A stretch of 64,000 bases of DNA from Maniola hyperantus (taxonomy: Eukaryota > Arthropoda > Insecta > Lepidoptera > Nymphalidae), in contig NC_048564.1 in NCBI RefSeq assembly GCF_902806685.2, positions 17,475,551 to 17,539,550 on the forward strand, in the 5' to 3' direction. This document shows positions 21,133 to 31,055 of this stretch, piece by piece; positions within the stretch are counted from its first letter, which is position 1, and each line of letters starts with the position of its first letter. A program made the position numbers and the translations under genes. The notes under the pieces are model-generated. The model did no database searches. It saw only the letters and a program-made list of their open reading frames with translations, and had not been told where the DNA came from.

Positions 21133-21383
21133 GGTCGACGGTGGTGTAGCGTGTGGGCGCTGACACTGGAGGAACGATCAGCGACTATGAGGCTTGGAGC
21201 ATGGTGGCTTCGGGAGCCGCCGGGCATCTGCAGGAGGTTGCCAGTTGCCACGACACTTGGTGACTGGCAATGTATGATTTATTTGTTTTTCCCTTACTGT
21301 CGAGTGCCACTTAGCTACTCAATTGTATTAAGATGTAGCCTAATTTATGAGTAATAAGTAATTCCGCATGTTAGTGTTCCTTG

Positions 21384-21544
21384 GTCTGAGGGTGAGATCT
21401 ATAGAGCGCACTTTGACTTTGCTTAGACTTAAGACAGAGTTAAAACGAGACAGAGCTATATTTCTCACACAAATCTGTCTCGTTTTAACTCAATCTTAAG
21501 TTTGAACAGAGTCAAAGTGCGCTCTATAGATCTCAACCTGAGAC
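21384..21544. mobile_element. Near-perfect palindromic MITE
   Basis: Two arms of about 67-70 bp (gagatctatagagcgcactt ... gttaaaacgagacag) are inverted around a loop at 21454-21474, with only a handful of mismatches. A truncated copy sits at 3117-3215. The whole element would fold into one long hairpin. Confidence 0.85.
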
Positions 21545-22085
21545 ACGCCGCGCTCACGTGTGCTCTCCGCACTTGCACTACGCGCACTATCACGTGCACT
21601 ACACACTATACACTACACAACAACTCCACAGCGTTTAGTGTCGTCAGTGTCTCTGTGACGTCGAGCAGGTGGCTTGTGCTCGTGCGCTTCGGCGACTTCG
21701 GTGATCACTGTGAACTGTGCATGATGCATGCAGCTTTGTACGATGCGAACATGAGATATTTAATATTGTTCTGAACAAAATATAAAAAATTGACATGAAA
21801 TGTTGACGTTCATTTTGTTTACACGTTTATTACCGCCTACCGGTCACCTCCCGAAGTTCCTCCCCGTGTCGCGTGTCGGAGACAACACGCAGAGGAACTT
21901 ACAGCGTTTATAAAATAACGGAGGTGTGGCACGCGTCGGCTCTCAGTCCATTAAGAAAACTGGTTCTTTTTAAATTAACTTTCGTGCTGAGCCGACTAAC
22001 GGCTAACGGATTTCAAACTAATTGATATGCAAGAGAAGGTGTCGGCATTTTATGCGTAGGTATATCAATATAAAAAAATATTAGG
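21545..22085. other. Non-coding DNA with one copy of a dispersed repeat
   Basis: 21835-21965 shares acacgcagaggaacttacag-like and tttataaaataa words, and tggcacgcg, with 25085-25200. The remainder shows no gene. Confidence 0.55.
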
Positions 22086-22283
22086 AAACTTGTGCCGTGT
22101 GTGTCGACTGGCTGTGCGGCGGTATACATATCTCCCCATCGCAACTGACTATGCTAACAATGTAAACTATGTTTGATGATAGAAGCCTCCAAGCGAGCGC
22201 CAAGTGCCGACAACAACTTGACAAAGTTTCTACTCGATCGGATAAACGATGCGCGAACGCATAGGTAACGAACAAACTGCGAG

Positions 22284-22410
22284 ACATAGTGGAGCAAGTG
22301 GAGCAAGTGGAGCAAGTGGAGCAAGTGGAGAAAGTGGAGCAAGTGGAGCAAGTGGAGCAAGTGGAGCAAGTGGAGCAAGTGGAGCAAGTGGAGCAAGTGG
22401 GGCAAGTGCT
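22284..22410. repeat. 9-bp (GGAGCAAGT)n microsatellite
   Basis: About 14 copies of ggagcaagt, with one ggagaaagt variant near 22330. No gene is associated. Confidence 0.9.
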
Positions 22411-22544
22411 AGACTCCGGCGCGAAGTGGCCTCGATGGCCAAATAGTTTTAGTGGTAAGTAGGCCATTTAAGTAATATTTTATTTACTTTTACGCATTGT
22501 TGTATTTGCGTAAGATTTGAATAAAATTTCTGGCCTTTTAATAT

Positions 22545-22680
22545 TCGATCGACCCATCGCCGGCTCACTACTGAGTACGGGTCTCCTCTGACTATGAGAA
22601 GGATTCAGGCCATAGGCCGCCACGTTAGCCAAGTGCGGAAGGCAGACTTCACACATGTTCGAGAACATTATGGAGAATTC
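22545..22680 (-). mobile_element. SINE fragment (same family as 44336-44612)
   Basis: The reverse strand carries the body words of the SINE at 44336-44612: the gcactcggcc-like block (here ccaagtgcggaag), gttctcgaacat and the terminal gagacccgt. The tRNA-like head is missing. Confidence 0.55.
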
Positions 22681-22724
22681 CATTATGGATGTCGTCGTTC
22701 ACCGTTATACAGCGAGTGATACAT

Positions 22725-22840
22725 ATTATACTTGTAGTAGTTGCTCTATACCACAAAATGAAAACTTGGACAGACACAGGATCGAATCCCGGACTTCCCG
22801 AATACGAGGCGGACATCTTGACCAGTAAGCTGTATATCTA
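22725..22840 (-). repeat. Possible tRNA-derived element
   Basis: The minus strand has a B-box-like word (GGGATTCGATCC) preceded by an A-box-like region. There is no cloverleaf good enough to call a tRNA gene. Confidence 0.35.
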
Positions 22841-23475
22841 AATATATAAAAGCGAAATACCACTCACTCACTCACTCACTCACTCACTCACTGACTGACT
22901 AATCACGAAATCTCAGGAACTATTAAGCCTACAAACTTGAAATTTGGAAGGTAGGTTCTTTCTAGGACGTAGGTATCAGCTAAGAAACGGTTTTGAAAAA
23001 TTCCCCCCCTAAGGGTGTGAAAGGGGGGGGGGGGGTATAAGGTTGTATGAAAGTCCTATGTTTTTGAAGTTAGAGACGTGAAAATCGACTTTTAGGTTGT
23101 TAGCTTTAAATAATAAAAATCTGTAAAAGTCAATTTGGGAAATTCCCCCCTTAAGGGTGATAAAATAGGGGGGAAAAGTTTTTATAGAATAGTTTTAACT
23201 ATTGTTATTTTTACTTGAAATTTGAAACGTAGGTTCTTTCTAAGGGGTAGGTATCAGATTAGAATGCCTCCCCCTAAGGGGGTGAAATGGGGTTTGAAAA
23301 TTAATATGAAAATCCTATGTTTTAGAAGTTAGAGATAATATGAAAATTGGCATTTAGGTATTCTGGGTTGTGTGCCTTAAGTGGAGACTGAGTGAGTATG
23401 TTAGTGAGGCCTTTTGCAAAATTTCAGATCTCATGAGAAACCAGATTTTTTTATATATATATATATATATATATA
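22840..23475. repeat. Dispersed lepidopteran repeat with (CACT)n tract
   Basis: Begins tatataaaagcgaaatacca and a (CACT)n run, then contains internally repeated segments (ggtaggttctttct at about 22951 and 23228; cccctaagggtg-like at 23008, 23147 and 23272). It ends in an (AT)n tract at 23450-23475. The body looks like a non-autonomous element that has itself been partly triplicated. Confidence 0.6.
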
Positions 23476-23569
23476 TTTCACTAGTAAGTAATAAATTATT
23501 TCATAAAGTCTTCATTTATTGAAAGTAATGCACCTCTTAAAATTATATTTTGTTTTGCTTTGTGTTCTC

Positions 23570-23790
23570 AAAATATACAAAATGTGGTTCCGTCCATGTT
23601 GCTGTTTGCTAATCGATGTTTCGTCACCGGCTACGAAATATACAAAATATACAAAATGGGGTTCCGTCCATGTTGCTGTTTGCTAATCGATGTTTTGTCA
23701 CCGGCTACGAAATATACAAAATATACAAAATGGGGTTCCGTCCATGTTGCTGTTTGCTAATCGATGTTTCGTCACCGGCTACGAAATTAG
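23570..23790. repeat. 74-bp tandem repeat, 3 copies
   Basis: The unit contains gttccgtccatgttgctgtt, tgctaatcgatgtttcgtca and ccggctacgaaatatac. Copies differ by single bases (cgtca/tgtca). No homology is recognised. Confidence 0.85.
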
Positions 23791-24026
23791 TCCAATGTTC
23801 GGACTTAATTTATTATGGACTAAGAGCCAGCGCGTGCTAGAGCTTGGTTATTGTATAAAGCTGAAAGTTTCTCTCGGCACGGCGCGGGGAACAACGTCTG
23901 TGGGGGCTTTGTTTGATGTTGAGGACAAGAGCAGCATCAGTGAGGCGTACAATGCGCGCAGCCTCCGATGCCATTCTGAAAGTCTCTCGGAAACATTTGC
24001 TAATCCATTATGAGGCACTGGGTGGG

Positions 24027-24154
24027 CCTACGTACGTCTAGGTACGTCTAGGTACGTCTAGGTACGTCTAGGTACGTCTAGGTACGTCGAGGTACGTCGA
24101 GGTACGTCTAGGTACGTCGAGGTACGTCGAGGTACGTCTAGGTACGTCTAGGTA
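24027..24154. repeat. 10-bp (GGTACGTCTA)n minisatellite
   Basis: About 13 copies of ggtacgtcta or ggtacgtcga. Confidence 0.9.
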
Positions 24155-24204
24155 CACATGCAGTACCGGTGCACCATAAGTCCTCTTATATTCTATTCAA
24201 TACA

Positions 24205-24235
24205 AAATCTTCCTAGATTTTGTATTCAATAATTA
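24205..24235. repeat. Hairpin, 11-bp stem
   Basis: atacaaaatct, tcct loop, agattttgtat. A short perfect inverted repeat just before the 30-bp array; role unknown. Confidence 0.6.
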
Positions 24236-24320
24236 CATCCGAATCTAAAATTATTATTGTAAATATGGATGTAATGTCTGACAATAAAGTTTACATTATT
24301 ATTAGTTGTCATGGCAACTG

Positions 24321-24980
24321 GGGGTTGCCACGACACTAAGTGTCTGGCAGGGGGTTGCCACGACACTAAGTGTCTGGCAGGGGGTTGCCACGACACTAAG
24401 TGTCTGGCAGGGGGTTGCCACGACACTAAGTGTCTGGCAGGGGGTTGCCACGACACTAAGTGTCTGGCAGGGGGTTGCCACGACACTAAGTGTCTGGCAG
24501 GGGGTTGCCACGACACTAAGTGTCTGGCAGGGGGTTGCCACGACACTAAGTGTCTGGCAGGGGGTTGCCACGACACTAAGTGTCTGGCAGGGGGTTGCCA
24601 CGACACTAAGTGTCTGGCAGGGGGTTGCCACGACACTAAGTGTCTGGCAGGGGGTTGCCACGACACTAAGTGTCTGGCAGGGGGTTGCCACGACACTAAG
24701 TGTCTGGCAGGGGGTTGCCACGACACTAAGTGTCTGGCAGGGGGTTGCCACGACACTAAGTGTCTGGCAGGGGGTTGCCACGACACTAAGTGTCTGGCAG
24801 GGGGTTGCCACGACACTAAGTGTCTGGCAGGGGGTTGCCACGACACTAAGTGTCTGGCAGGGGGTTGCCACGACACTAAGTGTCTGGCAGGGGGTTGCCA
24901 CGACACTAAGTGTCTGGCAGGGGGTTGCCACGACACTAAGTGTCTGGCAGGGGGTTGCCACGACACTAAGTGTCTGGCAA
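24321..24980. repeat. 30-bp hairpin-unit array, 22 identical copies
   Basis: The unit consists of ggggttgccacgacactaag followed by tgtctggcag. It is quasi-palindromic: GACACT-A-AGTGTC forms the core and TGCCA/TGGCA the outer stem. All 22 copies look identical. A single diverged relative stands at 21230-21265 (gttgccacgacacttggtga). Confidence 0.97.
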
Positions 24981-25539
24981 GTGGTAATGCATGACGGGAT
25001 TTCCAACACTATTCCGAAGAAAATATTAAAAAATGAGACTATGCTTTGACGTAAGATTTTATACACCTTTACTACATGTTATCTCCCAAAGCCCCCACGA
25101 TCCTAACAAACGCTCCTCCCAGTGTTGGGGACAATACGCAGAGAAACTTGCAGCTTTTATAAAATAATGAAGGTCTGGCACGCGCTGGCTCTCTCTTCCT
25201 CTATTGTTTTAGGCTTTTTTAACCGACTTCAAAAAAAGGAGGAGGTTCTCAATTCGTCGGAATCTTTTTTTTTTTTTAAGGTATGTTTCCCGATTACTCG
25301 AAGACGCCTGGACCGATTTTGAAAATTCTTTTTTTGTTTGAAAGGGTATACTTCCAGGTTGGTCCCATTTAAATTTGGTGAAGATCTGATGAACATCTTC
25401 GAAGATAGATACTGGAACTCCTCAACGGATAAGAGTAAATTGCTCGCGATCAGTGTAATAGCTTAGTAAACAGTAGATTTTTAACCAGTCATAGCATAAT
25501 TCCATGGGACCACTAAAAATTGTGAAATAATTTTTTTTT
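24981..25539. other. Dispersed repeats, no gene
   Basis: 25085-25200 is the partner of 21835-21965. 25215-25490 is a common lepidopteran repeat starting aaccgacttcaaaaaaagga and containing gaagatctgatgaacatctt. Confidence 0.65.
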
Positions 25540-25868
25540 ACAAAAAAATAAAAACCGACTTCGATACACAAACACTAAAAATTTAAAAATAATTTAATTT
25601 ATTACCGAATATATTATGTATACAAGAGTTGATATTATAGTTCCATAATAATATTTTTTGGGGTCGGTGCCAATGAGGTGCCATTGTGGAGTCTCATAAA
25701 AATATGAAGTCTAGACGATTCGCGCAGCTAAAGCTAATTGGCACCGGCACCAAAAATATTATTATGGAACTATATTAACTCTTGTATACATAATATATTC
25801 GGTAATAAATTAAATTATTTTTCAATTTTTAATGTTTGTGTATCGAAGTCGGTTTTTATTTTTTTGTA
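25540..25868. mobile_element. Foldback element with ~135-bp inverted arms
   Basis: The left arm runs from acaaaaaaataaaaaccgac through attaccgaatatattatgta to ggtcggtgcc. The right arm is its reverse complement from ggcaccggcaccaaaaatat to gtcggtttttatttttttgt. The spacer is about 60 bp. There is no coding capacity. Confidence 0.85.
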
Positions 25869-26057
25869 ATAGATATCCTTAACAACATTTTATCTTATTT
25901 ATTTTGACACTTGCTATAGATTACACATTCAATATTAATAAGTATTAATTATTTTGTTTTCTTTTAATGTATTTATTAATTTATCACTTATGAATATTAT
26001 ACTTATTGTAAAAATGTGGTCTGTCACAAACGTGTGTTGACAACGAGCAGCACTCAC

Positions 26058-26343
26058 CTGCACAGTCAGGTCCACAGTCCACACAGCTGGCCGCAGTCCG
26101 CAGTCCGCAGTCCGGCGCGCGCGCACGCTCGCCGCAGAGTGCGCGCCGCGCGCCGCCGCCGCCTCGCCGCTCCCTCACGCGTCTCACGTTCCTCCCCACG
26201 ACCGCGTCGTCGCCGCGTCTAGGCCGCAGTCTGCCGCGCTGGCCGAGTGCGGATTGGCAGTTGTCACACACCTTTGACAGCATTCCAGGAATGGAGGAGG
26301 AGGTGGTGGTGGTGGTGGTGGTGGCAGGACATGCTGCTGTCAA
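26058..26343 (-). other. GC-rich block with splice donor; possible non-coding first exon
   Basis: A CpG-rich segment in an AT-rich setting. On the minus strand it ends at a good donor (CTGTGCAG then GTGAGTGC, 26051-26057). It has no plausible reading frame. Its position upstream of the reductase on the same strand makes it a candidate for the untranslated exon implied by the acceptor before the reductase ATG. However, 26225-26255 also resembles the SINE body (cgctggccgagtgcgg), so it may be repeat-derived. Confidence 0.25.
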
Positions 26344-26570
26344 CTAAAACACTTGTCTTCAGTCAACGCTTTATTTGCAAACTAAGTATAATAGCTTCAC
26401 AAGCGACACAGGTATGAGGGAGGTACATTTTACTAGCTTTTCATTATATTTTAGTGTAAAGTTCAACTTACAACTTACAACTTACAACTAAGTATACATA
26501 AGTACGCATTCGTTTTAGAAACACTTATTTTTCTTAAAACTAAATTGAAATTAATAAATTCAACAATAAA

Positions 26571-27720
26571 TAAATGTAATTACTGTAGTGGGTAAGTGAG
26601 GAGTGAGTAGTAGTGATGTAACGAAATGTAATTACTGTAGTGGGTAAGTGAGGAGTGAGTAGTAGTGATGTAACGAAATGTAATTACTGTAGTGGGTAAG
26701 TGAGGAGTGAGTAGTAGTGATGTAACGAAATGTAATTACTGTAGTGGGTAAGTGAGGAGTGAGTAGTAGTGATGTAACGAAATGTAATTACTGTAGTGGG
26801 TAAGTGAGGAGTGAGTAGTAGTGATGTAACGAAATGTAATTACTGTAGTGGGTAAGTGAGGAGTGAGTAGTAGTGATGTAACGAAATGTAATTACTGTAG
26901 TGGGTAAGTGAGGAGTGAGTAGTAGTGATGTAACGAAATGTAATTACTGTAGTGGGTAAGTGAGGAGTGAGTAGTAGTGATGTAACGAAATGTAATTACT
27001 GTAGTGGGTAAGTGAGGAGTGAGTAGTAGTGATGTAACGAAATGTAATTACTGTAGTGGGTAAGTGAGGAGTGAGTAGTAGTGATGTAACGAAATGTAAT
27101 TACTGTAGTGGGTAAGTGAGGAGTGAGTAGTAGTGATGTAACGAAATGTAATTACTGTAGTGGGTAAGTGAGGAGTGAGTAGTAGTGATGTAACGAAATG
27201 TAATTACTGTAGTGGGTAAGTGAGGAGTGAGTAGTAGTGATGTAACGAAATGTAATTACTGTAGTGGGTAAGTGAGGAGTGAGTAGTAGTGATGTAACGA
27301 AATGTAATTACTGTAGTGGGTAAGTGAGGAGTGAGTAGTAGTGATGTAAACGAAATGTAATTACTGTAGTGGGTAAGTGAGGAGGGGAGTAGTAGTGAGT
27401 AACGAAATGTAATTACTGTAGGGGTAAGTGAGGAGTGAGTAGTAGTGATGTAACGAAATGTAATTACTGTAGTGGGTAAGTGAGGAGTGAGTAGTAGTGA
27501 TGTAACGAAATGTATTACTGTAGTGGGTAGTGAGGAGTGAGTAGTAGTGAATGTAACGAAATGTAATTACTGTAGTGGGTAAGTGAGGAGTGAGTAGTAG
27601 TGATGTAACGAAATGTAATTACTGTAGTGGGTAAGTGAGGAGTGAGTAGTAGTGATGTAACGAAATGTAATTACTGTAGTGGGTAAGTGAGGAGTGAGTA
27701 GTAGTGATGTAACGAAATGT
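26571..27720. repeat. 52-bp minisatellite, about 22 copies
   Basis: The unit is assembled from gaaatgtaattactgtagtg, ggtaagtgaggagtgagtag and tagtgatgtaac. The first 14 or so copies look identical. Copies between about 27340 and 27560 carry clustered one-base gains and losses (gtaaacg, aggagggg, gtaggggt, tgtattac), then the array becomes regular again. Confidence 0.95.
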
Positions 27721-28288
27721 CATATTTTGGACATATTTTGGCGAATGCGAATGTTCAGTTTCTGTGTAAATGACCTTGGCGGCAGTCGCGTTACCGAATG
27801 ATATAGAGAACACTGATAATGTGATTACGAGGTTAACTACTGTTTTATTACATTAAAAACATAAGAAATTAATGGATTTTGTTTTATTAACCAACTATTA
27901 CATCAGTTTTTTTAATATTCGCAAAACATTTGAATTTCAACAATTTCGCGGATTACGAATGTGTTATTCGTTACATCACTAGAATCTGTCGATATCACAT
28001 TGTAGCCTCGGGTAAAAGTGGGGTTGCCGACCTAAAGCTCATATTTTATTTATAAATTTTAAAAAAAATTCAGGACCTAGGTACCTACATCATAATAGGT
28101 ATAGTTTTTTTTAATAAATTAAAAATACAATAGTTTATATAATAGAGTAAAGTATCGTAAAGACACAATATAACTATTGTTGTAATTAGTCGCTAAGAGC
28201 CGGCGTCGCGCATGCAGCTACTTAGTGGTACAGTGTCGCTGGTGTCGGCGCAGGAGGCGCCCATCGAACTGTACAAGCTGTAGTGCGG
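27721..28288. other. Non-coding, AT-rich; 3' flank of the cystine-knot gene
   Basis: No gene or known repeat recognised. Confidence 0.4.
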
Positions 28289-28341
28289 CGTGGCGTGGCG
28301 TGGCGTGGCGTGGCGTGGCGTGGCGTGGCGTGGCGTGGCGC
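28288..28341. repeat. (GTGGC)n pentanucleotide tract beside a stop codon
   Basis: Ten to eleven copies of gtggc lie a few bases downstream (minus strand) of the TGA that ends the cystine-knot gene, so they would be in its 3'-UTR. Confidence 0.9.
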
Positions 28342-28347
28342 GGCGCC

Positions 28348-28453
28348 TCACACGGCGAGGTGCAGGTAGGCGGAGACGGCGCCGAACTTGTGCACGGGCC
28401 ACATGCACGCGCAGTCCGCCGCCACCACCAGCGTCTTGGTCTCCCAGCACTCG
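28348..28453 (-). CDS. Trunk/PTTH-like cystine-knot ligand, last exon
   Basis: 106 bp from acceptor TTCCGCAG to TGA. It encodes (S)ECWETKTLVVAADCACMW followed by PVHKFGAVSAYLHLAV. The pattern C-W-E-x-T, then VVAADCACMWP, resembles the last cysteine block of the secreted Torso-ligand type growth factors. The entering phase (2 bases already used) joins the exon at 29208-29281 exactly. I infer a secreted, disulfide-linked ligand; the precise orthology is uncertain. Confidence 0.7.
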
Positions 28454-28589
28454 CTGCGGAACACAGCACAGTCACACACCGCTACTACCGCCAGTCGCCA
28501 GGCGCCAGGCGCCAGGCGCCAGGCGCCACGGTCGCGCCATCATGTGGAATAACACTATTGTGTATGTTTCCTCATTCATACATCCAGGA

Positions 28590-29150
28590 AATAGCCATAG
28601 GTTTTGGTGAAGTACCCATAGGTTTTGGTGAAGTAGCCATAGGTTTTGGTGAAGTACCCATAGGTTTTGGTGAAGTAGCCATAGGTTTTGGTGAAGTAGC
28701 CATAGGTTTTGGTGAAGTACCCATAGGTTTTGGTGAAGTAGCCATAGGTTTTGGTGAAGTACCCATAGGTTTGGTGAAGTAGCCATAGGTTTTGGTGAAG
28801 TAGCCATAGGTTTTGGTGAAGTAGCCATAGGTTTTGGTGAAGTAGCCATAGGTTTTGGTGAAGTACCCATAGGTTTTGGTGAAGTAGCCATAGGTTTTGG
28901 TGAAGTAGCCATAGGTTTTGGTGAAGTACCCATAGGTTTTGGTGAAGTAGCCATAGGTTTTGGTGAAGTACCCATAGGTTTTGGTGAAGTACCCATAGGT
29001 TTTGGTGAAGTAGCCATAGGTTTTGGTGAAGTAGCCATAGGTTTTGGTGAAGTACCCATAGGTTTTGGTGAAGTAGCCATAGGTTTTGGTGAAGTAGCCA
29101 TAGGTTTTGGTGAAGTAGCCATAGGTTTTGGTGAAGTACCCATAGGTTTT
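28590..29150. repeat. 21-bp minisatellite in the cystine-knot gene intron, about 27 copies
   Basis: Two alternating forms, agtagccataggttttggtga and agtacccataggttttggtg(a), differ at one or two bases. One copy has lost a base near 28770. It ends abruptly at 29150 in a piece of the neighbouring exon. Confidence 0.95.
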
Positions 29151-29207
29151 GACAGCCCGATGCTGGAGCATAACTGCCAAAGCAAATACTTAGATCAAAT
29201 GCGTCAC

Positions 29208-29281
29208 CTCGTATAGCACCGCCTGGTCAGGTGGATGGTCTTGTTCCACTGCACGCACGACAGCCCGATGCTGGAGCATAA
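29208..29281 (-). CDS. Trunk/PTTH-like cystine-knot ligand, penultimate exon
   Basis: 74 bp from acceptor TTTGGCAG to donor GTGACG. It encodes LCSSIGLSCVQWNKTIHLTR and RCYT. It contributes the middle cysteines and an N-glycosylation sequon (NKT). Phase 0 in, phase 2 out, compatible with both neighbours. The first 23 bases of this exon plus the acceptor also occur 108 bp downstream (29151-29192). Confidence 0.7.
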
Positions 29282-29329
29282 CTGCCAAAGCAAATACTTA
29301 GTTAATTAATTATATAATTTGAAGCCTGC

Positions 29330-29800
29330 GAGGAATCACGTGATGCGTTTGGCGTTTTCTGTGATTTATCCAAGGCTTTCGACTGCGTTGATCATGGAAC
29401 ATTGAACATGGAACATTGAACATGGAACATGGAACATGGAACATGGATCATGGATCATGGATCATGGAACATTGAACATGGAACATTGAACATGGAACAT
29501 GGAACATGGATCATGGAACATTGAACATGGAACATGGAACATGGATCATGGAACATTGGTCGCGAAATTACACCATTATGGAATTAGTAGTGCAACATTG
29601 GAGTTGATGAGTTCTTACCTAAATAATAGAATACAAAAGGTAGACGTATGGAAAGCGATCTCCCAGATCCGTTGTAAAAATAGGGGTCCCACAAGGTTCC
29701 ATTTCAGGACCTTTTCAGTTCCTCATTTACATAAATGACCTTCCTTACCTCGCCAAGGATATTCACGGGATAGTATTGTCTTATTATCTTTTTTTTCTTA
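29330..29800 (+). pseudogene. LINE reverse transcriptase fragment with an internal microsatellite
   Basis: RT blocks read in sequence: CDLSKAFDCVDH, then, after the tract at 29391-29555, TLVAKLHHYGISSATLELMS, SYLNNRIQK, GVPQGS (frame-shifted) and FLIYINDLP near 29735. They belong to a CR1/Jockey-type LINE. The RT active site lies further on and is absent. The coding sequence is broken and truncated. Confidence 0.8.
29391..29555. repeat. (CATGGAACATTGAA)n tract inside LINE coding sequence
   Basis: Irregular repeats of catggaacattgaa, catggaa and catggat separate the codons for CVDH from those for TLVAKL, which are adjacent in intact LINEs. The repeat grew from the local word gatcatgaaacattg. 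Confidence 0.8.
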
Positions 29801-30030
29801 CTTACTTAATCAATTTTTCAAAGATTTCACTAAAATTGGATAGTACAGATATCGGTCTGAAGTTAGGGGGGTCGCTAGTACCTACTAACTGATTTCAATA
29901 ACGAAATTATTTAACCGGCGGGAATCTCACCACAGTCAACACAAGTATTGAATATTAATGCTAACTCGGGCGCAACGATATCAATTAATGATTTCACAAC
30001 GTTAACAGAAATGCCCCACAGATCATTTAC
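29800..30030 (-). pseudogene. LINE fragment, minus strand
   Basis: On the minus strand DLWGISVNVVKSLIDIVAPE, then LALIFNTCVDCGEIP, reads as the linker just before the RT domain of CR1/Jockey LINEs. It is a separate insertion in the opposite orientation to the fragment at 29330-29800. Confidence 0.6.
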
Positions 30031-30034
30031 GTGT

Positions 30035-30267
30035 ACTGCTGGCCTGCTGGTGAACTATGTACTGCTGGCCTGCTGGGGAACTGTGTACTGCTGGCCTGCT
30101 GGTGAACTGTGTACTGCTGGCCTGCTGGGGAACTGTGTACTGCTGGCCTGCTGGTGAACTGTGTACTGCTGGCCTGCTGGGGAACTGTGTACTGCTGGCC
30201 TGCTGGTGAACTGTGCACTGCTGGCCTGCTGGTGAACTGTGTACTGCTGGCCTGCTGGTGAACTGTG
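30035..30267. repeat. 26-bp minisatellite, about 9 copies
   Basis: The unit is gtactgctggcctgctggtg plus aactgt, with a ggtg/gggg alternation. It adjoins, without spacer, the exon-derived 105-bp array at 30268. Confidence 0.9.
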
Positions 30268-30940
30268 CACCTCCTCGTAGTACGCCGGCCGGTACTCGTA
30301 CTCGTCCGTGTCGAGCTCGCCGCTCACCTGGTGGCGGTGCGCGCTCTCGTCCTCGGAGGACACGGCGCAGCGCACCTCCTCGTAGTACGCCGGCCGGTAC
30401 TCGTACTCGTCCGTGTCGAGCTCGCCGCTCACCTGGTGGCGGTGCGCGCTCTCGTCCTCGGAGGACACGGCGCAGCGCACCTCCTCGTAGTACGCCGGCC
30501 GGTACTCGTACTCGTCCGTGTCGAGCTCGCCGCTCACCTGGTGGCGGTGCGCGCTCTCGTCCTCGGAGGACACGGCGCAGCGCACCTCCTCGTAGTACGC
30601 CGGCCGGTACTCGTACTCGTCCGTGTCGAGCTCGCCGCTCACCTGGTGGCGGTGCGCGCTCTCGTCCTCGGAGGACACGGCGCAGCGCACCTCCTCGTAG
30701 TACGCCGGCCGGTACTCGTACTCGTCCGTGTCGAGCTCGCCGCTCACCTGGTGGCGGTGCGCGCTCTCGTCCTCGGAGGACACGGCGCAGCGCACCTCCT
30801 CGTAGTACGCCGGCCGGTACTCGTACTCGTCCGTGTCGAGCTCGCCGCTCACCTGGTGGCGGTGCGCGCTCTCGTCCTCGGAGGACACGGCGCAGCGCAC
30901 CTCCTCGTAGTACGCCGGCCGGTACTCGTACTCGTCCGTG
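30268..30940 (-). repeat. 105-bp tandem array of a cystine-knot gene exon, 6-7 copies
   Basis: The repeat starts at 30268, 30373, 30478, 30583, 30688, 30793 and 30898, always 105 bp (35 codons). Each unit encodes DTDEYEYRPAYYEEVRCAVS and SEDESAHRHQ, then runs through the donor GTGAGC into GGCGAGCTC and restarts. Copies seem identical. Only the copy nearest 30940 has the natural exon start, and the copy nearest 30268 is truncated. Confidence 0.95.
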
Positions 30941-30987
30941 TTCAGCTTGTGGATGGTCCGGTTCACTTTGCAGATCCAGTCGTGTTT
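30853..30987 (-). CDS. Trunk/PTTH-like cystine-knot ligand, exon with KHDWIC
   Basis: 135 bp (45 codons) from acceptor CTTTCAG to the first donor GTGAGC. It encodes KHDWICKVNRTIHKLNTDEY through RPAYYEEVRCAVSSEDESAH and RHQ. It supplies the first cysteines of the knot, an NRT glycosylation sequon, and the YRP.Y..EVRC block that reminded me of Trunk-type ligands. Phase 0 at both ends. The distal part is amplified downstream as a 105-bp array, so which donor is used cannot be read from sequence. Confidence 0.7.
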
Positions 30988-31055
30988 CTGAAAGCAACTT
31001 GCACCATTAAAGCCTGCGATGCTAATGACGGCAACTGCGCATATGCCGTGACGGT

